From assembly GCF_902488755.1 (NCBI RefSeq), contig NZ_CABTXF010000004.1, positions 1-57,869 of the forward strand: DNA of 57,869 nt, written 5' to 3'. The position numbers and the translations under genes are program-made. Below are positions 17,180 to 26,526 of the stretch, piece after piece; within the stretch, counting starts at the first letter, position 1; every line of letters starts with the position of its first letter. The stretch is from an uncultured Murdochiella sp. (GTDB taxonomy: Bacteria > Bacillota > Clostridia > Tissierellales > Peptoniphilaceae). The notes beneath the pieces are model-generated. The model was not told the DNA's origin. It searched no databases and saw only the letters and a list, made by a program, of their open reading frames with translations.

Positions 17180-18136
17180 ATGAGTTTACACCAAGAGGCG
17201 GCTGCTATTTGCCGCAAACTCGGGGATGATGTATTAAGTAGTATCGGGCACGTGGTTGTCGGAAAAGAAGTACCGGCAAAAAAAATGTTGATTTGTCTTT
17301 TAGCCGGAGGACACGTTCTTCTGGAAGATGTTCCGGGCATCGGTAAAACAACGCTCGTTCATGCGCTGGCAAAGTCCGTTCGTTTAGATTTTCAGCGTAT
17401 ACAATTTACACCGGATTTGATGCCCTCTGATGTTACCGGTTTTAACATGTATAATCCGAAAACGGCAGAATTTGAATTCCGCGAAGGCGCCGTTAATACA
17501 CAAATTCTATTAGCCGATGAAATCAATCGTTCGTCACCGCGTACGCAATCCGCTCTGCTGGAAGCCATGCAGGAGGGACAGGTGACCGTTGAAGGCGTTA
17601 CGTATCCGTTGCCGAAGCCGTTCATGGTTATGGCGACGCAAAACCCCGTAGAAAACGTCGGAACCTATCCTTTGCCGGAAGCCCAAATGGATCGTTTTAT
17701 GATGCGTATTTCCATTGGTTATCCCTCCGTAGAAGAAGAAATGGAAATTATCTCCACGAATGCGATGCGTCGCATTCAGAAAGATGTGAATGTAGTCGCC
17801 GAAAAAGAGGTGATTAGCTGGTTGCGTGAACAGATTCCGCAAGTGGAGGTGACGGAAGAAGTCAAACGCTACATGCTCGACATTACACGGAAAACGCGCG
17901 AAGAAGATCTCATCGAATTGGGAGTGAGTCCGCGTGCCGGACAAATGCTATTCTCTGCCGCCCAGACGCTGGCTCTGCTCAATGGTCGTTCCTACGTTGT
18001 GCCCGAAGATGTACAGGCGCTTGTTCATGATGTTTTGGATCATCGCATCATCTTAAAGCCCCAAAGTCGCGGTCGAGGTATAACAACACACGAAGTCATT
18101 GCCGACATTGTAAATAATACGGTGGTTCCCCGATGA
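17180..18136 (+). CDS. MoxR-family AAA+ ATPase
   Basis: A 318-residue MoxR/RavA-type ATPase, usually a chaperone that helps assemble a partner protein. It shows Walker A VPGIGKTTL, Walker B ILLADEINR, and the MoxR signatures SPRTQSALLEAMQE and ATQNPVE. The chosen start is ATG 17180, with GGAG five bases upstream; the ATG at 17168 lacks a ribosome binding site. It is followed with a four-base overlap by a DUF58 gene and then a transglutaminase gene, a conserved trio in many bacteria. Confidence 0.93.
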   Translation: MSLHQEAAAICRKLGDDVLSSIGHVVVGKEVPAKKMLICLLAGGHVLLEDVPGIGKTTLVHALAKSVRLDFQRIQFTPDLMPSDVTGFNMYNPKTAEFEFREGAVNTQILLADEINRSSPRTQSALLEAMQEGQVTVEGVTYPLPKPFMVMATQNPVENVGTYPLPEAQMDRFMMRISIGYPSVEEEMEIISTNAMRRIQKDVNVVAEKEVISWLREQIPQVEVTEEVKRYMLDITRKTREEDLIELGVSPRAGQMLFSAAQTLALLNGRSYVVPEDVQALVHDVLDHRIILKPQSRGRGITTHEVIADIVNNTVVPR

Positions 18137-19311
18137 AAGGCGTTCGCCTGCGTTTCTTCTTCTGGCTGATGGGAGCGGTGGGTCTGTTTCTTCTTGCCAA
18201 TACGAAATTGCGCCCGTTTCCGCATATTCTCTTTCTCTTTTGGCTGCTTTTGCCGCTTCTTTCCGTAACATTCAGCTATATTTCCGGACGGCATATCTCC
18301 CGAAAGGAAGAGCTGAATCCGCTGCGCTTGCAGCATGGGGAAGAGGGGGAATGGATTTTAGAATTGCGCAATGATTCGTCCTTGCTACCGTTTTTTCTGC
18401 ATTTTCCCTTTCCTTCTCCACAAGGGAAATCAACGACGGAAGTGATGATTGCCCCGGGTGAAGTGAAACGCTTATCCTTTCCGTTCACAGCGCCGTACAC
18501 AGGAACGTACACCTTTTCCTCCGGAGAGCCTATTTTTGAGGACTTGCTTGGCTTTTTCAAATTGCAGTTTTCCGGGCGTGGTACGCGCACAGCGGAGTGC
18601 TTTGCTCTGCCGCAAAGAGTAGCTGGTATGTCCTTCCTGCGTGCTTCCGATGAAGAAGAGGGGAGTGTTTTGGAACGTCGCTCCTTGACGATGGTCACCG
18701 ATGACCTGTTTTCAGTTGATCCGATTCAGCAAGGAGAACCACTCTCGCATACCCACTGGAAATTGAGTAGTCGTCTGCAAAAATGGATGATTAAGCATTA
18801 TTCCGACGTACAACAGCAACCGATTCGTCTCATAGTGGACGTAAAACCCGTTTCCTATGATGGTGCCGCTCGTTTTATTGGTACAAAGACGAAGATGGAT
18901 CCCGCGGTCGAAGACGAACTTGCTTTGCGTACGGCATTTTTAGACCGTTTTTATACGATGGCGCTCACCTTCTTGGAAAACGGTGTTTTTATTGATGCCG
19001 GTGATCGCTATTCCCATCTTATTCATCTTCAATCCGCTGCAGAGGCGGAATCCTTAGGCGTCTGGATTGCGCATTTACCTTTTTCCGGTATTCCGCAACC
19101 ATGGCGTCTGAGTCAAACGCCGGATCGTCGGCAATTCATTTGGATACAGGTGATTGATGAGGCGACACTGGGCAGTCTTTTACAGTATGAACGCTTAGGC
19201 ATCGATTTTCTCATCTTTAGTGAACGTGCGCAGCAAACCCAAGAAATACTTTCCGCTTTATCCCGTTCGAGTCTGAATGTATATTGGCTCGATGAGGAAG
19301 GCCAGGAGTGA
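18133..19311 (+). CDS. DUF58 domain membrane-associated protein
   Basis: A 392-residue protein with two membrane helices at about residues 8-50, then a beta-rich region and a DUF58 domain. The domain signature is DDLFSVDPIQQGEP followed by THWKLSSRLQKW. DUF58 proteins resemble von Willebrand A folds and accompany MoxR ATPases; their precise role is not established. It overlaps moxR by four bases and is followed after one base by the transglutaminase gene. Confidence 0.88.
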   Translation: MKGVRLRFFFWLMGAVGLFLLANTKLRPFPHILFLFWLLLPLLSVTFSYISGRHISRKEELNPLRLQHGEEGEWILELRNDSSLLPFFLHFPFPSPQGKSTTEVMIAPGEVKRLSFPFTAPYTGTYTFSSGEPIFEDLLGFFKLQFSGRGTRTAECFALPQRVAGMSFLRASDEEEGSVLERRSLTMVTDDLFSVDPIQQGEPLSHTHWKLSSRLQKWMIKHYSDVQQQPIRLIVDVKPVSYDGAARFIGTKTKMDPAVEDELALRTAFLDRFYTMALTFLENGVFIDAGDRYSHLIHLQSAAEAESLGVWIAHLPFSGIPQPWRLSQTPDRRQFIWIQVIDEATLGSLLQYERLGIDFLIFSERAQQTQEILSALSRSSLNVYWLDEEGQE

Positions 19312-19312
19312 T

Positions 19313-21793
19313 ATGAAACGAATAAATCAACAAGAACATATTCAGATGCTGCAAGCCTGGTTGACGACGAGCTTATTTGCCATGGTCATCAGCCATTTTA
19401 CGTTGCTTTTGCTTGGTCAAAATGAAGGTTCCTTGTTCACCAAGGTTCTCTTTTACCTTGGTCTTGTTTTGGCATTCATTCTTGCCTTACGCTTCTGGAA
19501 AATTACACTCGGCGCGGCAGGCGTTCTCCTTGTTTGCGTAGTAGCACAACGCTTGCTTCATCAATCCTCAACGATGCCCATTGTAGGAGCCGATTGGTGG
19601 AGTACAATTTGGCACGGTACAAAAGTAGCATTTCGCTGGGCAATAACACTGAATGCAGAAAAGGGACCCATGCCGCCTCTATTTCTGCCTTTGTTCTCCA
19701 TTGTTGTGGCATTTCTCTCCGTACTTTCCAATTGGGCGCTTCCGATTCCGATTCTCAATATGTTTTTTTTGGTTGCGCCGCTTTTTTATCTTGACCATCT
19801 GACAGATGACCCTTTCTGGTTGCTCTGGTTGATGGCTGGACTGTTTTGCGTGTACGCTTCTTACGCATTTCGTCAGGATCCGCAACATCGGGATCAACGT
19901 CCGCCACTCTTTTTTGCGGCGGTTCTTCTCGCCGCAACAATGGTTTTGCAGCTAATTCTTCCGCCGAAACTCTTTTTTCATGAATCTATTTCGCAGCGTC
20001 TTCGCCAAATTATGCCTGCGCAAACGGGCACCGAAATATCGACGTTCTCTTTGGCGGATCTTGGCTTTTATCCGCAGGGAAAACTTCGTATTGGCGGACC
20101 GGTTACGCTGAAAAATACACCTTATCTCACTATTCATGCGGAAGCACCGGCATTCTATTTGCGCGGCTCTTCTTTTGATGCCTTTGATGGAAAAAGCTGG
20201 TCGCTTTCCACGCCGCAAACGCTCCTTCCGCTGCATTTTTCCGAACAATATTATGATGAATTTGATTCCCAGCAGGCGAAAACGTTCTGGTTTGCCAATG
20301 TTGCTTCACGCGATACGGCCATTCAAACAGGACTCTTTCGTCCTACATTCTACTTTTTGAAGGCGTATAATCCGACGCGCATTGTATTTCATGGTGGCAA
20401 GCCGGCATCCGTGGTTCATCTGAAAAGCGAAGTTCCTGTAGGAACCGACACGCAAAAGCTGCTGAAAAACTATAATGCCGGTACAGCGTTCTTTTATAGT
20501 CCTTCCGGCATGATTGCCGCTGCCTCGGATTATAATGATTACGGCATCGTAAATCTCGACTTTGTCCCTCTCGTAGCCAACTATTGGAATAAACAGGTGC
20601 AGGAGAGTATCAATCCGGTCAAAGGAAGGGGAGAGCAAAAGTATCGAGATCTGGTACGCTCTCGCGACCCTGAATTAGCTGCAATTCTTTATGATAATGA
20701 CAACAAGGATTTTTCTGCCTTAGTTCAGAAAATGCGGGCGCATTTTGAAGCGAAGTATCACTATCGCTTGGATGTGGATGAAATAGAAGATCAAACCGGT
20801 TTCCTTGACTATTTTTTAACAAATAAAGAAGGCTACTGTGTATACTTTGCTACAGCGTATAGTGTTCTTCTAAAAGATATTGGTTACAGCACACGATATG
20901 CAGAAGGTTTCATCGTTCCACAAGCGAAGGACACAAGCTCAAAAATTACCGCACGACAATTATCGGCAAAACAAGCGCACGCGTGGACAGAAATCTATTT
21001 GGATTCTATGGGATGGATTCCTATTGAAGCCACGCCGTCTGCGCATTTGTCGGAAATTAGCGGCTTAAATGAGAATACCGCGCAGAAAACGCAACCTGAA
21101 TTTGTTCCGCCAACCGAATTGGATGTGATGGAACCACAGGTATCCGCATCGGAAAATACAGAAGAAGTTTCCTCAGAGAGTGCCTCCTCGTCAGAGAGTT
21201 CTGTTGCCGAATCCTCCGCTATAGAAAAATCATCCTCTGCTTCGCAGGAATCGACTCCCGCGGATACGATGGAGCAATCTTCCATAGGATCGGACAATGC
21301 GAAGGTCACAGAACCGCCTATAAGCGATGCAAAATCGAAAATAGGTATGATTCTATGGCTTAGTGCTATATTGTCCGTAATCGCGCTTTTAGTCGCAATA
21401 CGAGCATTTCGTCAATATCAGACATGGAAACAACGCCTAAAAGACAGCAATTTGACCTTAGCCGGTCAAAATCCCATGGAACGCTTCCACATGATATGGC
21501 ACCATATCCATCGCTTAGCAAAACAAAATGAAATTGATCTTGCACCAAGTGACACCTTACGTGATTTGGTATTCGCGCTAAGCAAGATAGATGATATGGT
21601 AGCAATGCAGAAGCAAGAATGGATTACCGCTCTTGAAGCCGTTCGCTATGGTCAGCAGGAACCGAGCGAAGAAATGTTACACCTGTTGCATCAGATGTAT
21701 GTCATGCTGACGATGCAATATAAGAATAAAACATCCCGGTGGAAATGGTTCGCAAAGGATGTCTGGTCAGTAAAAGGAAGACCGTGGCAGTAA
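19313..21793 (+). CDS. Membrane-anchored transglutaminase-like protein (TgpA type)
   Basis: An 826-residue protein. About six membrane helices (residues 20-220) are followed by an extracellular transglutaminase-like domain. The catalytic Cys is near residue 507 (EGYCVYFATAYS) and His near 556 (QAHAWTEIYLD). The third position reads WIPIEATP, with Glu where many relatives have Asp. A Ser/Glu-rich spacer (about 605-660), one more helix and a DUF4129-like cytoplasmic tail follow. Start ATG 19313 follows CCAGGAGTG; the frame opens 36 bases earlier inside the DUF58 gene without a site. It probably acts on wall or surface proteins. Confidence 0.9.
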   Translation: MKRINQQEHIQMLQAWLTTSLFAMVISHFTLLLLGQNEGSLFTKVLFYLGLVLAFILALRFWKITLGAAGVLLVCVVAQRLLHQSSTMPIVGADWWSTIWHGTKVAFRWAITLNAEKGPMPPLFLPLFSIVVAFLSVLSNWALPIPILNMFFLVAPLFYLDHLTDDPFWLLWLMAGLFCVYASYAFRQDPQHRDQRPPLFFAAVLLAATMVLQLILPPKLFFHESISQRLRQIMPAQTGTEISTFSLADLGFYPQGKLRIGGPVTLKNTPYLTIHAEAPAFYLRGSSFDAFDGKSWSLSTPQTLLPLHFSEQYYDEFDSQQAKTFWFANVASRDTAIQTGLFRPTFYFLKAYNPTRIVFHGGKPASVVHLKSEVPVGTDTQKLLKNYNAGTAFFYSPSGMIAAASDYNDYGIVNLDFVPLVANYWNKQVQESINPVKGRGEQKYRDLVRSRDPELAAILYDNDNKDFSALVQKMRAHFEAKYHYRLDVDEIEDQTGFLDYFLTNKEGYCVYFATAYSVLLKDIGYSTRYAEGFIVPQAKDTSSKITARQLSAKQAHAWTEIYLDSMGWIPIEATPSAHLSEISGLNENTAQKTQPEFVPPTELDVMEPQVSASENTEEVSSESASSSESSVAESSAIEKSSSASQESTPADTMEQSSIGSDNAKVTEPPISDAKSKIGMILWLSAILSVIALLVAIRAFRQYQTWKQRLKDSNLTLAGQNPMERFHMIWHHIHRLAKQNEIDLAPSDTLRDLVFALSKIDDMVAMQKQEWITALEAVRYGQQEPSEEMLHLLHQMYVMLTMQYKNKTSRWKWFAKDVWSVKGRPWQ

Positions 21794-21829
21794 ACGAACG
21801 GCACAATACAATCATAGCAACCAACAGGA

Positions 21830-21857
21830 AAAACAGAGGTGGAAACGCCTCTGTTTT
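21830..21857 (+). terminator. Terminator of the moxR operon
   Basis: AAAACAGAGG pairs with CCTCTGTTTT around an eight-base loop, followed by T residues. Confidence 0.85.
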
Positions 21858-21912
21858 TATTTGGCAAGAAACAAGCACGACATACAAGAATAGACACACG
21901 CGCGCCCTGCTT

Positions 21913-21938
21913 TGTCACAAAATATTGATTTTGTGACA
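21913..21938. repeat. Unexplained perfect inverted repeat between convergent genes
   Basis: TGTCACAAAAT (21913-21923) and ATTTTGTGACA (21928-21938) form a perfect 11-bp dyad around ATTG. There is no T tract on either side, so it is not a typical terminator. It lies between the 3' ends of the transglutaminase gene and arcB, where no promoter is expected. Confidence 0.6.
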
Positions 21939-21974
21939 TAAATTACGCATCAAAATCGGAGATATCTACAATGT

Positions 21975-22010
21975 AAAAAGGAGTCCGGAAACGACCGTTT
22001 CCGGACTCCC
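21975..22010 (-). terminator. Terminator of the argS-arcB unit
   Basis: A perfect 13-bp stem GGAGTCCGGAAAC / GTTTCCGGACTCC (21980-22009) ends on the minus strand in TTTTT. Between it and the arcB stop a further 9-bp hairpin (TTCAAGCGT at 22045-22053, ACGCTTGAA at 22068-22076) lacks a T tract and may protect the mRNA end. Confidence 0.88.
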
Positions 22011-22089
22011 CTCTTGTACAACAGTATCGATTTTAAACTACCATTTCAAGCGTCTATTCTTTCTTAAACGCTTGAACGGTTGCCTTCGA

Positions 22090-23094
22090 CTACTTTAACG
22101 TAGCGAACATTACGGCTTTGATCGTGTGCATACGGTTTTCCGCTTGATCAAAGACCTTGGAGTGTTTGCCAAGGAATACTTCATCGTTAACTTCCATGCC
22201 ATCGAGATCAAAGTCTTTGCCGAATTTTTCGTTCACTTCTTTTCCAATGGTGGTATTCAGGTCGTGGAACGACGGCAGGCAGTGCAGGAAGATAACATCA
22301 TCAGAAGCATTATCAATCACCTTCTGGTTGACCTTATAAGGATAGAGCTGGTGAATGCGAGATTCCCAAACTTCATCGGGTTCGCCCATGGAGACCCAGA
22401 TATCCGTATAAATAACATCGGCATCCTTGGTTCCTTCTTCAACGTTCTCGGTGAAACGGATGGTAGCGCCGGATTCTTTTGCAAATCCTTCCGCCTTCTT
22501 AATCAACTCTTCCGTCGGCATCAATTCTTTCGGGCCGCAACCGGTGAAATTCAAGCCTAATTTTGCGCAGGTGACCAGCAATGAGTTGGACACGTTATTG
22601 CGGCAGTCGCCCATGAAGACAAAATTGAGTCCCTTCAAATAACCGAAGTTTTCCTGAACGGTCAACATGTCCGCAATCATCTGTGTGGGATGGAAATCAT
22701 CCGTCAAGCCGTTCCAAACCGGAACACCGGAATCTTCAGCAAGGGTCTCCACCATCTTCTGATCGAAGCCGCGATATTCAATACCATCGTAGAAACGACC
22801 GAGAACCTTGGCGGTATCGGAAATGGATTCCTTCTTGCCCATCTGACTCGAACCCGGATCCAAATACGTTACGCCCATGCCAAGGTCGCGTCCGGCAACC
22901 TCAAAAGAGCAGCGCGTACGCGTAGAGGTTTTTTCAAACAAAAGAACGATGTTCTTTCCTTCGAGATAACGATGCGGCGTGTGGGTCATCTTCAAATCTT
23001 TGAACTTCTGACCGAGATCGATGAGATACTGAATCTCCGCCGGCGTGTAATCCGACAATGTGAGAAAACTTCTTCCTTGCAGATTGATTGGCAT
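22090..23094 (-). CDS. arcB: Ornithine carbamoyltransferase, catabolic type
   Basis: ArcB catalyses citrulline phosphorolysis to ornithine and carbamoyl phosphate in the arginine deiminase pathway. The 334 residues include the carbamoyl-phosphate loop STRTR (from S57), HPTQ near 133, and HCLP near 270. The insertion LDPGSSQMGKKESISDTAK is typical of OTCases. The presence of arcA and arcC nearby and the absence of other arginine-biosynthesis genes favour the catabolic role. ArgF cannot be excluded by sequence alone. It follows argS by 74 bases on the same strand with no terminator between, and has a GGAGT ribosome binding site. Confidence 0.92.
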   Translation of the reverse strand: MPINLQGRSFLTLSDYTPAEIQYLIDLGQKFKDLKMTHTPHRYLEGKNIVLLFEKTSTRTRCSFEVAGRDLGMGVTYLDPGSSQMGKKESISDTAKVLGRFYDGIEYRGFDQKMVETLAEDSGVPVWNGLTDDFHPTQMIADMLTVQENFGYLKGLNFVFMGDCRNNVSNSLLVTCAKLGLNFTGCGPKELMPTEELIKKAEGFAKESGATIRFTENVEEGTKDADVIYTDIWVSMGEPDEVWESRIHQLYPYKVNQKVIDNASDDVIFLHCLPSFHDLNTTIGKEVNEKFGKDFDLDGMEVNDEVFLGKHSKVFDQAENRMHTIKAVMFATLK

Positions 23095-23168
23095 ACTGTA
23101 CTCCTTTTATCGTAGTTTAGTTGAATGATCTATGCGCTGTAAAGAGAAAACGCACCAATGTCTTTATA

Positions 23169-24803
23169 TCACATCTTGTCCGGTGACGATACACCAATCA
23201 GGTCTAAAGCGTTGTGTAATACGTTTTTTACCGCCAAAACCAGACCGATGCGCTCGTTGGTCGCTTCCGGATCGTTTTCATCCACCACTTTTGTTTCCCC
23301 ATAGAAACTGTGGAACGCCGAGGCAAGCTGCATCAGGAAATTCGTCATCTTATTCGGTTGACGCAATTTTGCCGCTTCTGCCACGACATCCGGAAAAGAA
23401 TCCAGCAGCTTAAGCAAAACCACTTCTTTTTCACTCGTTAAATGCGTATAGGTTTTCTGTGCCTTAAACTGCGGCGCACGATCCAAAAGACCGGCGGCGC
23501 GGGCATGGGCGTACTGAATGTAATAGACCGGGTTCTCGTTCGAAGCTTTCTTGGCCAGTCCAATATCGAAATCCATTTGGGCTTCTACCGCACGACTAAT
23601 GAAGAAATAACGCGCTGCATCCACGCCGACATCATCAATGAGTTCACGAATCGTTACGGCATTACCCGAACGCTTCGACATTTTCACCTCTTCCCCGTTT
23701 TCCACGAGATGAACCATCTGAATAATATCCACTTCAAGGTCGTCGCGCTCATAGCCAAATGCCATCAATGCTGCCTTCATGCGGTTAATGTAGCCATGAT
23801 GATCGGCACCCCACAGATTGACCAGTTTCGTATAGCCACGGTCGAATTTGTACAAATGGTTTGCAATGTCCGGCGTCATATAGGTTAACAGCCCATTTGC
23901 CTTGCGGAGAACACGATCTTTATCATCCCCCCACCGCGTTGTTTTTAACCAAAGCGCACCATCTTCTTCGTAAACGATGCCTAAGGCATTCATCTTCTCA
24001 ATGGCATCATCCACTTTTCCGGAATCATAGAGCCACTGTTCGCTGACCCACGAATCAAATTCGCAGCGGAAATCGCGAAGAACTTCTTCAATCTTCTGCA
24101 GCTCTTCCTTATATCCTTTTTGCTTGAAAAACTCAGTACGGCCTTCTTCTTTATCGAGCCAAACATCGCCTAATTCTTTCGCTAATCTCTCGCCAATCTG
24201 TTTAACATCTTCCGCATTATAGCCATCTTCCGGCACTTCCACATCACGGCCGAAATACTGTGCGTAGCGTGCATAAACTGATAAACCGAGATTGGTCATC
24301 TGTGCGCCGGCATCATTAATATAGTATTCACGCAGTACATCATAACCGCTTGCCTTTAAGAGACGGCAGATGACATCTCCCCAAACAGCTCCGCGCGCAT
24401 GCCCGAGATGCAAGTCTCCCGTCGGGTTTGCACTGACATACTCCACTAAGATAGGCAGCCGTTTTCCACTGTAGTTTTGCCCATATTTATCTCCCTGTTC
24501 AAGAACTTTATTCACAACCTGCGCCAAGGAGTCTTTTTTTAATCGGAAATTCAAATAGCCCGGACCCGCCACTTCTGCCGTTTCCAGCAAATCCGACTTT
24601 TCCAGGAGCAATTGTGCCAGCTCTTCGGCGATTTGACGCGGAGCACGCCTTAATTGCTTGGCAAGCTGCATACAAACGGTGGTTGCATAATCGCCGAATT
24701 CCGTATTGCGCGGTACTTCAATCGGAATCGAATCCAGCTTCAACGAATAGTGTTCTTCGAGAACATCGCTGATCAGTTTGCTCAGTTTTTCTTCATTCGT
24801 CAT
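23169..24803 (-). CDS. argS: Arginyl-tRNA synthetase
   Basis: A class I synthetase of 544 residues that charges tRNA-Arg. The N-terminal Arg-tRNA-D-loop-binding domain precedes the HIGH motif as HLGH (132-135) in ANPTGDLHLGHARG. The KMSKS loop reads KMSKRSG, and the C-terminal DALR anticodon-binding domain ends the protein. Start ATG 24803 follows GGCGGAG. The frame stays open upstream only because it runs through tRNA-Arg, so a longer protein is an artefact. arcB follows, placing arginine charging and arginine breakdown together. Confidence 0.96.
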   Translation of the reverse strand: MTNEEKLSKLISDVLEEHYSLKLDSIPIEVPRNTEFGDYATTVCMQLAKQLRRAPRQIAEELAQLLLEKSDLLETAEVAGPGYLNFRLKKDSLAQVVNKVLEQGDKYGQNYSGKRLPILVEYVSANPTGDLHLGHARGAVWGDVICRLLKASGYDVLREYYINDAGAQMTNLGLSVYARYAQYFGRDVEVPEDGYNAEDVKQIGERLAKELGDVWLDKEEGRTEFFKQKGYKEELQKIEEVLRDFRCEFDSWVSEQWLYDSGKVDDAIEKMNALGIVYEEDGALWLKTTRWGDDKDRVLRKANGLLTYMTPDIANHLYKFDRGYTKLVNLWGADHHGYINRMKAALMAFGYERDDLEVDIIQMVHLVENGEEVKMSKRSGNAVTIRELIDDVGVDAARYFFISRAVEAQMDFDIGLAKKASNENPVYYIQYAHARAAGLLDRAPQFKAQKTYTHLTSEKEVVLLKLLDSFPDVVAEAAKLRQPNKMTNFLMQLASAFHSFYGETKVVDENDPEATNERIGLVLAVKNVLHNALDLIGVSSPDKM

Positions 24804-24872
24804 ATTTCTCCGCCTTTTCCTTTGCTTTTCTCTTTTTCCACGAAAAGAGTACCTAAATCGATAAACACTATT

Positions 24873-24881
24873 ATTGTACCA
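24873..24881 (-). promoter_or_regulatory. Extended -10 promoter of argS
   Basis: On the minus strand TGGTACAAT forms an extended -10 element about 70 bases before the argS ATG and downstream of the tRNA-Arg terminator. No good -35 is visible. Confidence 0.55.
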
Positions 24882-24925
24882 CACCAAGACGTACGCATTC
24901 CATGCCCTATGACAGACGGAAAGAC

Positions 24926-24959
24926 AAAAAAAAGGAGCCGCAACAACCGTTGCGACTCG
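24926..24959 (-). terminator. Terminator of tRNA-Arg
   Basis: On the minus strand GAGTCGCAAC-GGTT-GTTGCGGCTC (one wobble pair) is followed by eight T residues, directly after the tRNA. It separates tRNA-Arg from argS transcription. Confidence 0.85.
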
Positions 24960-24963
24960 ACGA

Positions 24964-25037
24964 CGTGCCATTGAGGATTCGAACCCCAGACCTTCTGGTC
25001 CGTAGCCAGACGCTCTATCCAGCTGAGCTAATGGCAC
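24964..25037 (-). tRNA. tRNA-Arg (anticodon ACG)
   Basis: A 74-base class I tRNA. Acceptor GTGCCAT pairs with ATGGCAC with discriminator G. The D arm has GCTCAGCTGGATAGAGC. The anticodon stem TCTGG/CCAGA encloses CTACGGA, giving ACG (wobble A expected to become inosine). The T arm has GGTTCGAATCC. No CCA is encoded. It lies just upstream of argS, the enzyme that charges it. Confidence 0.96.
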
Positions 25038-25081
25038 CCGACTTGGATATGATAACACACTTTTGTAGTAAAAACAAATTT

Positions 25082-25110
25082 TTGAACAACGAATAAAAAA
25101 AACGTATACT
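25082..25110 (+). promoter_or_regulatory. Promoter of the AraC-family gene
   Basis: TTGAAC at 25082-25087 and TATACT at 25105-25110 are separated by 17 bases. The start codon is about 40 bases downstream. Confidence 0.75.
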
Positions 25111-25150
25111 GTATAAGTAATAGAAATAAGAAAGTACTACAGGAGCCGGC

Positions 25151-26470
25151 ATGAGTATCAGTATCATTCAATCGAAATTTACGTCCTTGTTGAACCCCGA
25201 TCGTATTGCGAGTTACGACCAGGAAACCAATCACGAAACCACGATGATGCTTATTCACAGCATGAGCCGTTTTCTTTACGTAACCGAAGGAAAAGCGACC
25301 ATTCGTATTAACGGCAACGATTATTCCATGACACCGGGTACCATGATTGCTATCCTTCCCTGGGATGTAACACAAATTATCGCCATTGAAAAGCCCATTA
25401 CCTATGAACGCATCATTTATAATCTGAATTTCATCAATCTCTATCTGCGTTCTGACTATAACCCAAATAAGCAATTTTTCGCTCTTTGGCATCGCATCCG
25501 CCAAAACCCAGTCATTCATGCGGACAAAAAGCAAGCGCAGCACATTCATTGCGCCATTGAACGCCTGCGCAACGAAGTCGGCGTGGAGAGCGTATTTTCC
25601 GATCAGCAGAAGACGCAGGACAAAGAGACCTTCAGTGAAATGTATACCGTCTCTTTGGTCATTGAGCTGCTCGTTCTTTTTGTTCGCACATTAGATGCTA
25701 CAAAAGAAGGCGACAAACCAAATACCGATTGCTCTTCAGATCCCAGTGGCTCCACCTTCTTTATCGGTGATTTGCTCAATTTTCTCTACAGCCATTTGCA
25801 GGAGAAAATTACGCTGGAACGGCTTAACAAAATCTTCTTTGTCAGCCAATCTACCATTTCCAAACGTCTAAAAGAAACCTTGGGGTACACCTTCCAGGAG
25901 CTCATCACCGCCATGCGCATCTACAAAGCGATGGATCTTCTCACGTATACCGATTTTAGCCTTCAAGAGATTGCGAAATTAGTCGGCATGAATGATGCCG
26001 CCCACCTTGTGCACTCTTTTGAAGCGATGGAAGACATGACTCCTAACGAATTTCGGCAGAATTTCACATCCGCCATTGAACGCAAAACCCATTTGAAAGC
26101 ATCAGAATCGTCCTCCGCCTTGAAAGTTGTCAATGATATACTTCTCAATTATCAGAATCCCTTGCTCACCCCGCAAGCGATAGCGGAAAAACACCAACTT
26201 TCCCTTGCAGAGCTGAATCGAATTACTCTGTATTATGTGGAACGCTCCGCGACGGAGTTTATCGCTTCGCTGCGCATTAACCGCGCCTCTGAACTTCTCC
26301 TCCGTTCCGAATTGCCGATAACGGAAATTGCTTTGATTGTGGGATTCAAAACACTGAAAACCTTCTATCGCTATTTCCGTAAGACCTTTTCCACCTCCCC
26401 TACCGAATTTCGCAAGCAAGTCCATTTTCAGCAAGCAGATGGCAGCGTAGATACCAATATTTCCCTCTGA
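25151..26470 (+). CDS. AraC-family transcriptional regulator with two tandem HTH domains
   Basis: A 439-residue protein. The N-terminal cupin-like sensor domain covers about residues 1-110. The first AraC-type DNA-binding domain (about 215-305) has the segments LERLNKIFFVSQSTISKRL and LQEIAKLVGMNDAAHLV. A second complete AraC-type domain (about 335-430) has PITEIALIVGFKTLKTFYR and ends in SPTEFRKQV. Typical AraC proteins carry one such domain. Start ATG 25151 follows AGGAG. It stands alone, facing alaX, inside a region of arginine genes. Arginine or the arc operon is a possible target, but this is inference from position only. Confidence 0.88.
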   Translation: MSISIIQSKFTSLLNPDRIASYDQETNHETTMMLIHSMSRFLYVTEGKATIRINGNDYSMTPGTMIAILPWDVTQIIAIEKPITYERIIYNLNFINLYLRSDYNPNKQFFALWHRIRQNPVIHADKKQAQHIHCAIERLRNEVGVESVFSDQQKTQDKETFSEMYTVSLVIELLVLFVRTLDATKEGDKPNTDCSSDPSGSTFFIGDLLNFLYSHLQEKITLERLNKIFFVSQSTISKRLKETLGYTFQELITAMRIYKAMDLLTYTDFSLQEIAKLVGMNDAAHLVHSFEAMEDMTPNEFRQNFTSAIERKTHLKASESSSALKVVNDILLNYQNPLLTPQAIAEKHQLSLAELNRITLYYVERSATEFIASLRINRASELLLRSELPITEIALIVGFKTLKTFYRYFRKTFSTSPTEFRKQVHFQQADGSVDTNISL

Positions 26471-26486
26471 TTCCAAAATGTCCGAA

Positions 26487-26526
26487 AAGAAGAAGGTGCG
26501 GCGTAGAAAACATTCTATTGCCGCAC
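26487..26526 (-). terminator. Probable terminator of the AlaX-like gene
   Basis: GTGCGGC (26496-26502) pairs with GCCGCAC (26520-26526). On the minus strand the helix is followed by CTTCTTCTTTT. The first arm on the minus strand covers the last codons of the gene. No clean T run exists for the AraC gene on the plus strand. Confidence 0.5.

Noticed and set aside
24804..25058. N-terminal extension of ArgS upstream of 24803
   Set aside because: The extension translates tRNA-Arg and its terminator. The GGAG site and the family N-terminus both place the start at 24803.
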